Assembly (NCBI RefSeq): GCF_017114945.1
Contig: NZ_JABXKQ010000056.1
Location: 123,070 to 187,069, forward strand
DNA from: Nostoc sp. JL34
GTDB taxonomy: Bacteria > Cyanobacteriota > Cyanobacteriia > Cyanobacteriales > Nostocaceae
Length of the DNA: 64,000 nucleotides
Direction of reading: 5' to 3'
The notes beneath the pieces are model-generated. The model saw nothing but the letters and a program-made list of their open reading frames with translations, did not search any database and was not told the origin of the DNA. Of the stretch, positions 9,971-20,838 are shown one piece after another. Numbering within the stretch: the stretch's first letter is position 1; each line of letters starts with the position of its first letter. Made by a program: the position numbers and the translations under genes.

Positions 9971-11002
9971 TTAATTTGCAATATTGAAAAAAGCTCTTAG
10001 CGATTTTTGCCAAATCGTTAGGATTGAATTTGGGTGAATAACTAATCGATCACGCTTTCCATCTACACATGCTATCCATTTATTTTTGTCAATTTTATGA
10101 GGATCAATATGGTGCATACCTATTTGATTCCAACCTAGTCCACTTGCTTTGAGAACTGGATTTTCTTTGAATTCTTTTTCTTGATAATTTTTTGTTGTCA
10201 GTTCAGTTATTTCAAAAGCTCGAACTTTATTCCCATAAATACGCTCACAATCCTGGGTATATCTAATAATTTTGTCATCAAGTACTACAACTCTACCGGC
10301 TGGTCTTGCTATATTTTTATTTCCTTCTATAACAGGACTTTTAGGATGCTCAATCCAGGAATTTGTCAAATCTTTAGAATAATAAAGACGTAGAATATTC
10401 CTTGCTTCTGATGTTGCAGTCAATAGCCACCATAAATTATTGTATTGAAAAATACTAGGATCTACAAAATCTCTTTTATCAAGTAAGGTTTTGATAAATG
10501 ACCATTTGGTTGGGAAATTAGTTGCTTTATATAAACGAATAGAACTAGCTTCAGAAGTTTCTGGAATCATATAGTATTCGTTTTGGAACTTGAACACGTA
10601 TGGATAAGATAAATGAAACGGTTCATCAAGGATAATTTGTTGGTAATTCCATTTATATCCATCATTGCTAGTTGCTAATCCTATTACTCCTTTATTTTGA
10701 AGACTATTTAGTACTTCAAAGAACATATACCAAATACCATCCTCACAAACCATAAATGGGTCAGCAACAAAGTGGGCTGGGACATCTGTTATATCCTTAG
10801 CAGTCAAAACTGGATTAATAATTTTTTCTGAACTAAAAAAATCAACAAGAGATTCACCTATATAAATTCCAATTGACCACTCACTTCTTCTTGTGACAAA
10901 AGTCTTGGCTATTTTTTTCATTCCAGCTAAATATCTATGATTACCCCTAGATACTCTATCGGATACCTGTAAGATCCTGTTGAGCTTATAATTTTCGTAC
11001 AT
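9971..11002 (-). CDS. GINT1-N-like beta-propeller protein (glucosamine-IPC-transferase N-terminal domain type)
   Basis: Start chosen at the ATG at 11002 because AGGAG lies 7 bases upstream; the ATG at 11023 has no such site. 343 residues. Repeated blade-like patterns ADPFMVCEDGIWYMFFE, LSYPYVFKFQNEYYMIPE and FVDPSIFQYNNLWWLLTA, plus RYTQDCERIYGNKVRAFEI, match the N-terminal domain shared by plant GINT1-type transferases and bacterial exopolysaccharide proteins, a five-bladed GH43/GH62-like propeller. Biochemical role in bacteria is not established to my knowledge. Its place between the sugar dehydratase and FemAB-like genes ties it to repeat-unit modification. Confidence 0.72.
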   Translation of the reverse strand: MYENYKLNRILQVSDRVSRGNHRYLAGMKKIAKTFVTRRSEWSIGIYIGESLVDFFSSEKIINPVLTAKDITDVPAHFVADPFMVCEDGIWYMFFEVLNSLQNKGVIGLATSNDGYKWNYQQIILDEPFHLSYPYVFKFQNEYYMIPETSEASSIRLYKATNFPTKWSFIKTLLDKRDFVDPSIFQYNNLWWLLTATSEARNILRLYYSKDLTNSWIEHPKSPVIEGNKNIARPAGRVVVLDDKIIRYTQDCERIYGNKVRAFEITELTTKNYQEKEFKENPVLKASGLGWNQIGMHHIDPHKIDKNKWIACVDGKRDRLVIHPNSILTIWQKSLRAFFNIAN

Positions 11003-11049
11003 ATTGATTCTCCTATTTGCCATTTTTAATTTTGAATTTTTTATCCTCC

Positions 11050-13068
11050 TTACGGTTTCATCTGTGCCAGTATTCTGACAGGAGTATTGCTAGAAACATT
11101 TGTAGATACATAACTCTCTAACTGTTTTGGTTTATATCCTGGCACTAGTTGCTCAAGCAAAAACAGGATAAAACTCGTATCGTTTTTAGCTGCTGCTTGA
11201 CATAAAGTTTCTACAGTAATAGCCAATTTGTCTGAAATCATTCCACTAGCATTTTTAACTACTAATAGTTTTTCATGTTGGGTTGGTTCATATTCTTCTC
11301 CAGGAATAAATAATTCCTCAAATAACTTTTCCCCTGGACGCAAACCAGTAAACACAATCTCAATATCTTGGTTTACTTCATATCCTGAAAGGCGAATTAA
11401 TTCTTTAGCTAAATCAACAATTTTCACAGGTTTACCCATGTTTAACATTAAGACTTCACCACCACAACCAAGTACAGTAGCCTGCAAAACGAGTTGAACT
11501 GCCTCTGGAATTGTCATGAAATAACGACGAATATCTGGATGGGTAACAGTTACTGGGCCGCCTGCTGCAATTTGTTTTTTAAAGGTGGGAACTACACTAC
11601 CTCGACTGCCTAAAACATTGCCAAAGCGCACGGTGACATAGGGCTTACCACTTTCTCTTGCAGCTTGCAGCACTAACATTTCGGCAACTCTCTTGCTAGC
11701 ACCCATAACATTGGTAGGATTAACTGCCTTATCTGTAGAAATCATCACGAAATGTTTCACATCATATTGCAGTGATAGTTCTAGTAAATTTTTTGTCCCC
11801 ATTACATTGTTGGTGATTGCTTCTACTGGATTTAATTCCATTAATGGGACATGCTTATGAGCCGCAGCATGGAAAATTACATCAGGCTGGAATAGCTCGA
11901 ATGCATGTTCTAATCGAGACTTAAAGCGAATATCAGCAATGAAGGTTGAAATACGAGGAGTGTTTCTTGGAGATTTGCCCTCATTTTCGATAACTTGGAC
12001 AAGTTGTTCTAGCTCTTGTTGAATATTGAACACAGAATTTTCTCCATGTCCCATAAGGATGATTTCAGCAGGATTGCATTTAAAAATTTGACGGCAAAGT
12101 TCGCTACCAATTGATCCACCTGAGCCTGTGATCAGTACTGTTTTGCCTTTGAGAAATTGAGAAACTTGTTCAAAATCTATTTGTACAGGTTCACGTCTGA
12201 GCAAATCTTCAATGCGGACATCCCGAATGCTGTCAACTCGCACACGACCATTGAGGATTTCATGTATGCCTGGTAAAGTGCTAGTTTGAGTTCCAGTTGC
12301 GTTGCAAATATCTAGAATTTCCCGAATGACCCTACCTGTAACTGTAGGCATCGCAATGATAACTTTATGGATTTTGAGAGATTTTAAAACATCAGGAATT
12401 TGATAGCGATCGCCTACTACAGGAATCCCGCGTATATATGCACGAAATTTGCGCGGATCATCGTCAATAAAAGCAACAGGATGAAACCCAAGTTGAGGAT
12501 TTCTTTGCATTTCTTGTACAAGGGAAACCCCAGCATTACCAGCACCAACTATCAACACCCGGTCTTGTGGCTTAAATACTGTACGTTGCTGGCTGATTCT
12601 TTCTACAATCCGAATACTGAAACGCAGTCCACCAATAAAAATACACGAAAGTAAACCGTCAATTAATGGTAGTGATTGTGGCAGCTTATCCATTGCTAAA
12701 TACGGTATAAATCGTATAGCATCAAAGAATACAGCTTGAATTATTACTGCAATACCTATTAGCAGAGTTATATATAACAGTTCCTCAATACTGGCATAGC
12801 GCCAGTAAAGTCTATAAAAACCAAAATTCCACAATACAGTTAGTTTGACTGCTAAAAAAAGTATTGTTGCAATTCCTAATTTTGCTTTATACTCTTGGAT
12901 GGCAAAATTACCATTCAAACATAGATTTAGAGCGAAAAATGCTGTAAATAAAAAAACAATGGCGTCAAAAATAAACAAATGTTTGTTTTTTAAATCCAGC
13001 AATTTTATCAACAAGCTGCTAATTAATTTTTGAGGTAGCCAGTGAGAAACAAATAATAAGCAATCCAT
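11050..13068 (-). CDS. Membrane-anchored NDP-sugar 4,6-dehydratase (WbpM/PglF/CapD family)
   Basis: 672 residues in three parts: four transmembrane helices (about 25-135), a first Rossmann domain with VLIVGAGNAGVSL (about 170), and a catalytic SDR domain with TVLITGSGGSIGSELCRQI and MISTDKAVNPTNVMGASKR. Met replaces the usual SDR Tyr before xxxK, as in the long WbpM/PglF subgroup. Family role: converts UDP-GlcNAc to a UDP-4-keto-6-deoxy sugar, the precursor of diacetamido sugars or QuiNAc/FucNAc. It is the first gene of the operon, and a long non-coding region lies upstream, so the promoter is expected there. The N-terminal helices anchor it to the membrane; no phosphoglycosyltransferase domain is visible. 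Confidence 0.93.
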   Translation of the reverse strand: MDCLLFVSHWLPQKLISSLLIKLLDLKNKHLFIFDAIVFLFTAFFALNLCLNGNFAIQEYKAKLGIATILFLAVKLTVLWNFGFYRLYWRYASIEELLYITLLIGIAVIIQAVFFDAIRFIPYLAMDKLPQSLPLIDGLLSCIFIGGLRFSIRIVERISQQRTVFKPQDRVLIVGAGNAGVSLVQEMQRNPQLGFHPVAFIDDDPRKFRAYIRGIPVVGDRYQIPDVLKSLKIHKVIIAMPTVTGRVIREILDICNATGTQTSTLPGIHEILNGRVRVDSIRDVRIEDLLRREPVQIDFEQVSQFLKGKTVLITGSGGSIGSELCRQIFKCNPAEIILMGHGENSVFNIQQELEQLVQVIENEGKSPRNTPRISTFIADIRFKSRLEHAFELFQPDVIFHAAAHKHVPLMELNPVEAITNNVMGTKNLLELSLQYDVKHFVMISTDKAVNPTNVMGASKRVAEMLVLQAARESGKPYVTVRFGNVLGSRGSVVPTFKKQIAAGGPVTVTHPDIRRYFMTIPEAVQLVLQATVLGCGGEVLMLNMGKPVKIVDLAKELIRLSGYEVNQDIEIVFTGLRPGEKLFEELFIPGEEYEPTQHEKLLVVKNASGMISDKLAITVETLCQAAAKNDTSFILFLLEQLVPGYKPKQLESYVSTNVSSNTPVRILAQMKP

Positions 13069-13957
13069 GTATCAAAAGCCTCTAAGATAATTTAAATAAT
13101 CATCTCAATTAAGCGGAAATTTTCCAAGTTGGTTTAAACAAGTAAATATAGTCAATTAATCCCAGCTAAATGATGTTGTCACTGTAAACTTTCCCTATCA
13201 AAATACTCATTTTAGGGAATTTTAACTTGTCAGAAATTTATTAAATTGGCATTAAAATATTAACGTCTATAAATAGCCTTGATAAATCAATACAGTTCAG
13301 CTAGTGATATTTATTCCATCCTTGTAAAGATATTCCACGTAGCTTCCTTGCTGACGATTTTATTCAATGATTTATTTTGGCTCAAAATAGATACTTCTAA
13401 TTATTTCAATCCAACGTTTGAAATCAGGCAAAAGCTAGATTTACAACTATTAGGAATAGTAGTTTTTGTTAATTTTTTATCCTTCCAAGCTGTTCCAGAT
13501 TGAACTTGCATAATTAGGGCGGACAAGATGCCCACCCACAAGAATTATATAAATTTTAGATATGCAAACTAGATGTGGTTTAGCTTATTAACTTTGTAGC
13601 AGTTTCTTATCGGTTGCGTCATGCCAATCTGGCGTAACTTGTGCATATAAAAAGACATAACTGCATATACTTAATTATATGCTAGTATTTCTTGTTACTT
13701 ATTGCTTGATTTAGACCTGCAAAAGTTCCTAATTCCCTCCTTTTTAAGGTTAGGGAGGGATCAAGCTTTAACCCAAGCCTATTGTCCCAAGAGGGATATT
13801 TATAAGTAATCACCCGAACTTGATATTAATCCTGCCTCCTGAATTTTTTGATAGTCCCAAAGCAGAAGTCATAGTAACAATTGTCACTATGACTTCTGCT
13901 GCGTTTGATTTATGTGCTTGCTGTTGAGTATTTTTGAGTCTTGATTTAAATTCCCAA
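13069..13957. other. Non-coding region between the exopolysaccharide operon and ilvN
   Basis: About 890 bp, AT-rich, with no ORF that resembles a protein. It should hold the promoter of the exopolysaccharide operon (reading left from 13068), but no convincing -35/-10 pair could be singled out. A weak inverted repeat TTCCCTCC/GGGAGGGA sits at 13733-13760, a degenerate relative of the GGGGGATC elements near 24700. The ilvN hairpin lies at 13861-13900. Confidence 0.6.
13861..13900 (-). terminator. Long inverted repeat downstream of ilvN
   Basis: Forty bases read as two 20-base arms, AGCAGAAGTCATAGTAACAA and its reverse complement with one mismatch (19 of 20). It lies 57 bp past the ilvN stop. 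It forms an almost loopless hairpin; only a short U-poor tail follows on the minus strand, so it may be a weak terminator, a transcript-stabilising hairpin, or a protein-binding palindrome. Confidence 0.55.
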
Positions 13958-14476
13958 CTAAACCTTTGCTTCCAAAGATTTGAGTAACTCAGTATTCACG
14001 CCTGACTCCCGAGTTAGGGCAATTTTGCCAGTACGGGCGATTTCTCTCAAACCAAATTTTTGCAACACCTGCACGATCGCTACCATTTTACCTGGATCTC
14101 CCACAACTTCTAAGGTGAGAGAATCTTCCGCCACGTCCACGACTCGCGCCCGGAAAATCTGAGACAGTTCGATCACTTCTGAGCGATTGCTGCTACTAGC
14201 ATTTACCTTCAAAAGCATCAATTCCCGCTCGACACAAGGAGTTTCGGTAATGTCCTGTACTTTTAGGACATTGACTAACTTGTACAGTTGCTTGGTGAGT
14301 TGCTCGATAACGCGGTCGTCACCAGGGACAACCATCGTAATTCGGGAGACTCCTCCTTGTTCAGCAGGGCCAACAGCAAGGCTTTCAATATTAAAGCCGC
14401 GACGCGCAAATAAACCAGAAATGCGGGAAAGAACACCCGCCTCATCTTCTACGAGAACTGAAAGGGTATGTTTCAT
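13958..14476 (-). CDS. ilvN: Acetolactate synthase small (regulatory) subunit
   Basis: 172 residues from the ATG at 14476; the longer frame would need a TTG at 14485, and family members normally begin [12 protein letters not shown] as here. An N-terminal ACT domain ([32 protein letters not shown]) is followed by the C-terminal domain of IlvN/IlvH. It binds valine and tunes the catalytic subunit IlvB in branched-chain amino-acid synthesis. The catalytic subunit is not in this window, as is usual in cyanobacteria. It stands alone with a hairpin after its stop. Confidence 0.95.
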   Translation of the reverse strand: MKHTLSVLVEDEAGVLSRISGLFARRGFNIESLAVGPAEQGGVSRITMVVPGDDRVIEQLTKQLYKLVNVLKVQDITETPCVERELMLLKVNASSSNRSEVIELSQIFRARVVDVAEDSLTLEVVGDPGKMVAIVQVLQKFGLREIARTGKIALTRESGVNTELLKSLEAKV

Positions 14477-14746
14477 CTTCGCCAACAGAGGCTAGAGCAG
14501 GAATTGAGTAACGCAGACACTAGCTAAGGGCTACGCTAGACGGACTACCGCACTAAATTTTCAGTGCGACCTCCTATTGTAAACTTAACAGTTGCACTCA
14601 TTGCATTCTCAATGGAGAAATTGTCTAGAAATCATACCGCAAACAAGAATTTCATTGAATGTATATCTTTTTGTTGGCAGATGCAGCATTTGTCGTAAAG
14701 CTTTTATACTCAAACTTGATAAGCCTCTAATAGGAGAAAAGTTTTT

Positions 14747-15115
14747 ATGGGTTGGTTACAAAGATTGTTTGGAATGGAAAAACCTCAAAATGCAGAAGTA
14801 AATCCGGCTCCACAGGCTGTACAGCAAGCTTCTAGTACTGATGCCGCTCCGACTGCTACGCAATCAATACCTCCAGAACGTCTGGGATTAAGCGGAGAAT
14901 ATGACCAAAGTGGTTTAGCAAAGCGGGTAGCGTTGGCATTTGATGAAGACCCCCAACTCGACGATGTTAATACCCTTTGGGTTGCTCAGACAGGCAGCAC
15001 TGTGGTGTTGAAAGGTAAAGTTCCCAGTCAAGAAATTCTCAACAGGATGGTTTCTGTAGCCCGTTCGGTGAACGGGACTACAGATGTTGACACTAACCAA
15101 GCAACGATTGGCTAG
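14747..15115 (+). CDS. BON-domain protein
   Basis: 122 residues. An ATG preceded by TAGGAGAAAA gives a good ribosome binding site. A low-complexity Ala/Pro/Thr linker (about 18-48) is followed by a BON-like domain (about 55-120): LAKRVALAFDEDPQLDDVNTLW then STVVLKGKVPSQEILNRMVSVAR and VNGTTDVDT. BON domains bind membranes or other proteins, often in envelope stress. No signal peptide is visible, although the N-terminus MGWLQRLFGME is amphipathic. Stands alone between ilvN and a hydrolase gene. Confidence 0.75.
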   Translation: MGWLQRLFGMEKPQNAEVNPAPQAVQQASSTDAAPTATQSIPPERLGLSGEYDQSGLAKRVALAFDEDPQLDDVNTLWVAQTGSTVVLKGKVPSQEILNRMVSVARSVNGTTDVDTNQATIG

Positions 15116-15168
15116 GTATTAAGGAATTCAAAGATACTGTTGATGCGATCGCTCCCATTGCATAACAT

Positions 15169-16101
15169 TTAGGGAACAACCAATGGTTGGCGATCGCCAA
15201 CCCATCTCTCAATCCAATCTAAAATCGCTTGGTTAACTTGTTCTGGACATTCATCATGGGGACAATGCCCTACATCCTCCAGATTCAGCACCTCTAATTT
15301 TTCGTTGTACTGGGCAAATTGGCTAGCCAGGGCTGGGGGAACAAACCGATCTTTTTGTCCCCAAATTAAAAGCATCGGAATTGTTAAGGTTGGTAATACT
15401 GTCTTGACACTGGGACTAAAGTTAATTCCGATCGCAGCTTTAAACAAAGCACTAAACGCCCTCGCCGAACCTCTGTCTTGGGGAGGCCCTGCTAAAATTT
15501 CTATCAGTTCGTCGGTAATCGCCTCTGGGTTAGCGTAGGCGAGACTAGCCCAGCGACGCACCACCCCAGGACGGCGCACGAAGTTAAATACAGGTTTAAG
15601 TATCAACGGCGAAGCAACAATATTTTTAATTGCTCTCACGAGTGGGCGCAGTACAGGAGGGATTGCTTCTTGTTCTAATGAAGGGTCGGGTAAACTCATC
15701 ATCACCATACCCCGCACCATATCCGGGTGGGTGGCGGCGGCGGCCATAGAAATTAGTGAACCGTTGGAATTGCCTATTAATATTACTGGTTCACGAATAA
15801 ATGTTTTCCAGAAATCGTAAACCTGCTCTACCCAGAATTCGATACTGTAATTAGCTGGGGCTTTTTCAGAAGCGCCAAAACCCAGCATATCTATGGCGTA
15901 AACTGTGTGATGTTCACCCAACACCTCTAAATTATGTCGCCAATGACCAATGGAAGCGCCAAAGCCATGTAACAGAATTAGGGGTGTTGTCTTGTGGTGA
16001 TTTTGGCTAGGGCGAATATAAGTGTAGCGGGTTTGCCAGCCGCGCCAAACCCAATCCCTTTGATTACCAACCCGTTCCTGCCAGTGTACCGTAGTGGTCA
16101 C
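15169..16101 (-). CDS. Alpha/beta-fold hydrolase
   Basis: 310 residues from a GTG at 16101; GGAGG lies 5 bases upstream and supports this non-ATG start. Seen: oxyanion-side motif LLHGFGASIGHW, nucleophile elbow GNSNGS (Ser in G-x-S-x-G), acid region WGQKDRFVP and terminal His in DVGHCPHDECPE, so the catalytic triad is complete. Cyanobacterial and plastid relatives include pheophytinase-like and haloalkane-dehalogenase-like hydrolases. The substrate cannot be assigned. Monocistronic by spacing. Confidence 0.88.
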   Translation of the reverse strand: MTTTVHWQERVGNQRDWVWRGWQTRYTYIRPSQNHHKTTPLILLHGFGASIGHWRHNLEVLGEHHTVYAIDMLGFGASEKAPANYSIEFWVEQVYDFWKTFIREPVILIGNSNGSLISMAAAATHPDMVRGMVMMSLPDPSLEQEAIPPVLRPLVRAIKNIVASPLILKPVFNFVRRPGVVRRWASLAYANPEAITDELIEILAGPPQDRGSARAFSALFKAAIGINFSPSVKTVLPTLTIPMLLIWGQKDRFVPPALASQFAQYNEKLEVLNLEDVGHCPHDECPEQVNQAILDWIERWVGDRQPLVVP

Positions 16102-16142
16102 ACTTACCTCCGATTTATCAGCACTGAAATCCTATTATAAGA

Positions 16143-16170
16143 ATTGGGGATTGGGGATTGGGGATTGGGC
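16143..16170. repeat. Heptanucleotide tandem repeat (ATTGGGG)
   Basis: Four head-to-tail copies of ATTGGGG, the last ending ATTGGGC. This is the reverse complement of CCCCAAT, the classic STRR1 heptamer of heterocystous cyanobacteria. It sits in the 5' upstream region of the hydrolase gene. Confidence 0.85.
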
Positions 16171-16272
16171 GGCTAAAGCTGCTGCTGTTAATAGACAAGA
16201 GGGACAAGGGGGAATTATTGAACAAGTCTCTGCCTTGTCTCTTGCCCATGCCCAATGCCCCATACCAAATTA

Positions 16273-16779
16273 CTACTTTTCCCAAAACCTGAAATTAAAA
16301 CTACTTCCAGCAGCACGACGGTAACGGCGGGCGGTTTTTCTTATTTGCCGTTTGTTGATCCTCTCGTTTGTTGGTTCAACTTCGCCTTCTTGCGACTCTT
16401 CAACTTGCAACTGAGTTCTAGTTTCTTCCTTACTTCCCCACCAAGCAGTAATCCAGCCTCCAGCTAAAGCGCCTATTCCACCTAGCAAGATACTCATGGG
16501 TGCTGGATACCCCAAATACACAAAGCCCAGCATGAAAAATAACCAGTATTTCAGTCCAGTATCGACGCCATCAGAGGAGGCTACAGTTGGAGGTTGGGCG
16601 CTATTATTGGTTGCATTTGTGATCCAGCTTAAAATGAAACCGCCCATGATTCCTAAGAAGATGCTTAGGGCTGGTGCGGAGCCGGTCATTATTAATATAA
16701 ATGTTAAAAATGCCCCAAATAACAGCTGAGAAAAAAAGCTGGGAGAAATACTAAAAAAGTCGTTCTTTTTGTCTGCCAT
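16273..16779 (-). CDS. Four-helix membrane protein of unknown function
   Basis: 168 residues: four hydrophobic segments (about 15-35, 37-55, 75-93, 96-112), then a charged tail rich in Glu and later Arg (NKRQIRKTARRYRRAAG). The helices come as two similar pairs, each ending in a Gly-rich stretch (SIFLGIMGGFILSW and SILLGGIGALAGGW), suggesting an internal duplication. No family recognised. It starts 12 bp after the kinase/ATPase gene on the same strand, so the two are probably co-transcribed. Confidence 0.75.
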   Translation of the reverse strand: MADKKNDFFSISPSFFSQLLFGAFLTFILIMTGSAPALSIFLGIMGGFILSWITNATNNSAQPPTVASSDGVDTGLKYWLFFMLGFVYLGYPAPMSILLGGIGALAGGWITAWWGSKEETRTQLQVEESQEGEVEPTNERINKRQIRKTARRYRRAAGSSFNFRFWEK

Positions 16780-16791
16780 AGAGTAAAAAAG

Positions 16792-18336
16792 CTATTGGGG
16801 AATTACTGCTTTTAATTGTGCCTGTTGTGGTTGGGTTGTATCCAAAATCTTTAAGTAAGGTTGTTCCTCTTCAGTGAAAGGTTCAGCTTGTTTGATTTGT
16901 GAGGCTAATAAATCGGCAGTAGCATCAGCGATATCGCCAGTGCGATTATTCAAACGCTCTTTGAGAACTTCTAGCGGTGCTGTGCATTGGATAATCTGAA
17001 CGGTAAGTTGGTGCTTTGTAGCTTGAGCGATCGCTTCTTGCCGTAACTGCTGTTTATCATACTTGGCATCTAAAATCACCGAAAAACCTTGTTTAGCCAG
17101 GATAATTCCCAATTCCAACAGTCGTGTGTAAGTTTTCTCGGTCATCTCCGGTGTATACAAATCATCGCTACCCCGTTCCCACAAAGGAATTCCCCCTAAA
17201 TGTTTCCGCACCGCGTCCGAACGCAGGTGAATCGCTCCCAGTTGACGCGCTAAAGACTTTGCTGTGGTACTTTTACCAGAACCCGATAACCCCGACATTA
17301 AAATTAATTGGCCCAGCTTTGGTTTAGTGTAGTCCCAAGCCTGTTTGTAATAGTCAGCGGCGGTTTTTGTCGCTTCTTCCTTTACCGTCGCGGGTACACT
17401 CGGATCGTCTAGCAAAAATGAAGTTACCTTTGCCCGGACATAAGCTTGACGACTTAAATACAAGGGCAACACCTGTAAGCCTTCCCAATCTCCAGTTTGC
17501 TCTATATAGGCATTCAAAAACGCATTACCCAAGTCTTTGCGCTGCCGAGCTGACAAATCCATCACCGTAAACGCCACATCATACATCACATCGACAAAGC
17601 GAAACGGCTCATTAAACTCAATGCAATCGAACAACAAGATTTTATCGTGCCACAGGGCAATATTTCTCAGGTGTAAATCCCCGTGACATTCACGAATATA
17701 ATCGTTGTGAATTCTGCTAGCAAATAATTCTGGACGTTCTGCAAAAAAGTTATCTGTATATTGCTTTGTTTCTGTAAATTGCGTCTGGGTCTGAGGGCCA
17801 CCAATATACTTCTCAGTTTGCTGATAATTCTCATCAAAGGCAGCCCGGACATTTGGCACTTCACCAAAACTGCGAATGTAATCATTCGTCTGTGCTTCAG
17901 CATGATATTGAGCCACCACCCGTCCCAACTCATCTAGGTGTGTCTCATTTAACTTCCCCTGTTCAAAAAGTGTGCTTAATAGCGACTCTTGCGGAAACTG
18001 GAGCATTTTTAGCACGTATTCTACAGGCTCATCAGTTCCTCCTAAATGGTATTGCTCCCCTACCAAAGTTATAGGTAACACTTCCAAATATAGTTCAGCA
18101 GCTCCCCGTTGATTCAACCGCAACTCTTCCTGACAAAAATGTTGCCGCTTATCTAAGGTAGAAAAGTCTAAAAAACCAAAATTCATCGGTTTTTTCAGTT
18201 TATAAGCGTAATCTCCAGTCAGCAGCACATAAGAAATATGGGTTTGAATTAGTTGAATAGGTTCTGTTACTGCATGGGGATAAAATCCAGGCTGTAACAT
18301 TTGCTCAATAAAAGTTGGAAGAGTTACTTCTGTCAT
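16792..18336 (-). CDS. Bifunctional APH-like / AAA (P-loop kinase) protein
   Basis: 514 residues, two halves. The N-terminal half (about 1-330) is an aminoglycoside-phosphotransferase-like kinase with ECHGDLHLRNIALW as catalytic loop and LFDCIEFNEPFRFVDVMYD as metal-binding segment. The C-terminal half has a Walker A motif GLSGSGKSTTAK (about residue 352) and resembles zeta-toxin/gluconate-kinase-like P-loop kinases. Such fusions are common in bacteria and usually annotated as AAA family proteins; the substrate is unknown. Antibiotic resistance should not be assumed. It is paired with the four-helix membrane protein gene downstream. Confidence 0.88.
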   Translation of the reverse strand: MTEVTLPTFIEQMLQPGFYPHAVTEPIQLIQTHISYVLLTGDYAYKLKKPMNFGFLDFSTLDKRQHFCQEELRLNQRGAAELYLEVLPITLVGEQYHLGGTDEPVEYVLKMLQFPQESLLSTLFEQGKLNETHLDELGRVVAQYHAEAQTNDYIRSFGEVPNVRAAFDENYQQTEKYIGGPQTQTQFTETKQYTDNFFAERPELFASRIHNDYIRECHGDLHLRNIALWHDKILLFDCIEFNEPFRFVDVMYDVAFTVMDLSARQRKDLGNAFLNAYIEQTGDWEGLQVLPLYLSRQAYVRAKVTSFLLDDPSVPATVKEEATKTAADYYKQAWDYTKPKLGQLILMSGLSGSGKSTTAKSLARQLGAIHLRSDAVRKHLGGIPLWERGSDDLYTPEMTEKTYTRLLELGIILAKQGFSVILDAKYDKQQLRQEAIAQATKHQLTVQIIQCTAPLEVLKERLNNRTGDIADATADLLASQIKQAEPFTEEEQPYLKILDTTQPQQAQLKAVIPQ

Positions 18337-18361
18337 CTCTTTGGTCTACAAGTTCAAATAC

Positions 18362-18386
18362 AAAAAAACCAGGAGTTTCCCCCTGG
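18362..18386 (-). terminator. Rho-independent terminator of rplY
   Basis: On the minus strand CCAGGGG-GAAA-CTCCTGG forms a 7-bp stem (one G-U pair) with a GNRA tetraloop, followed by a run of seven T (the A run at 18362-18368). It lies 26 bp past the rplY stop. Confidence 0.9.
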
Positions 18387-18411
18387 CTATCATCAAAAAT
18401 TATTACACACT

Positions 18412-19029
18412 TTACGTAGCTTCAGAGACTGTTTCACCCTCTGACTCAGCCTCATCCTCAGCAGCAGCGCTAATTTGCGGCTGCGAAACACTAACTACGA
18501 CTTGCTCCGTATCACCAAGAACTGTGACACCTTCAGGCAAGACTAGCTCGTTAATACGTAAGCTATCTCCGATTTGCAGGTTAGAGACATCAATTTCAAT
18601 TATTTCAGGGATATTTTCCGGCGCACAGCTCACTTGCAATTCAGTTATAACAGTGTCTAAAAAACCACCTTCTTGTTTAACACCAACAGCAGTTCCCACA
18701 AAACGCAACCGAACTTCTACAGTGGTGTCGCCGTGGCCCGCAACTGCGAAAAAGCTGAGGTGGTAAGGCGTACCTTTTGCTGGATGAATCTGAAGTTCCC
18801 GCAGCAAGGCTTTTCCACGCCAAGGTGCATCAGTAATGTTTAAATCAATCAAGGTGTTGTTGACTGAAGCTCTTTTGAGCAAGCGCTCAACAGTTTTGGC
18901 ATCAATGGTCAAAGAAATTGACTCTGTACCCTTGTGACCGTACAAATTGGCAGGTATCAGTCCAGAACGGCGCAAAGCTCTTGGCTTGCTACCTTCTGGA
19001 CGTTTTTGAGATTCGACTGTAATAGCCAT
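18412..19029 (-). CDS. rplY: 50S ribosomal protein L25 (Ctc/TL5 type)
   Basis: 205 residues, long form. The N-terminal L25 domain that binds 5S rRNA starts [23 protein letters not shown]; a C-terminal TL5 beta domain ends in an acidic tail ([15 protein letters not shown]). Start ATG at 19029 with AAGGA 8 bases upstream. A typical GNRA terminator follows. It lies 76 bp downstream of purA on the same strand, separated by a heptamer repeat array, so readthrough from purA is possible. Confidence 0.96.
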   Translation of the reverse strand: MAITVESQKRPEGSKPRALRRSGLIPANLYGHKGTESISLTIDAKTVERLLKRASVNNTLIDLNITDAPWRGKALLRELQIHPAKGTPYHLSFFAVAGHGDTTVEVRLRFVGTAVGVKQEGGFLDTVITELQVSCAPENIPEIIEIDVSNLQIGDSLRINELVLPEGVTVLGDTEQVVVSVSQPQISAAAEDEAESEGETVSEAT

Positions 19030-19043
19030 AGAAGTTGTCCTTT

Positions 19044-19085
19044 GTCATTAGTCATTAGTCATTTGTCATTAGTCATTTGTCATTA
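19044..19085. repeat. Heptanucleotide tandem repeat (GTCATTA/GTCATTT)
   Basis: Six head-to-tail heptamers GTCATTA or GTCATTT between purA and rplY. The last units also form an inverted repeat with the CAAATGACTAA that follows, so the transcript could fold here. STRR-type repeat. Confidence 0.85.
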
Positions 19086-19105
19086 GCAAATGACTAATAA
19101 CCAAT

Positions 19106-20838
<1,733 letters not shown>

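Noticed and set aside
14548..14567. Hairpin CGCACT/AGTGCG upstream of ilvN as an attenuator
   Set aside because: Stem is only six base pairs and has no U-tract or leader peptide; not enough to call.
16792..18336. Antibiotic-resistance gene reading of the APH-like domain
   Set aside because: APH-like/AAA fusions are widespread housekeeping-type proteins; no resistance context is present.
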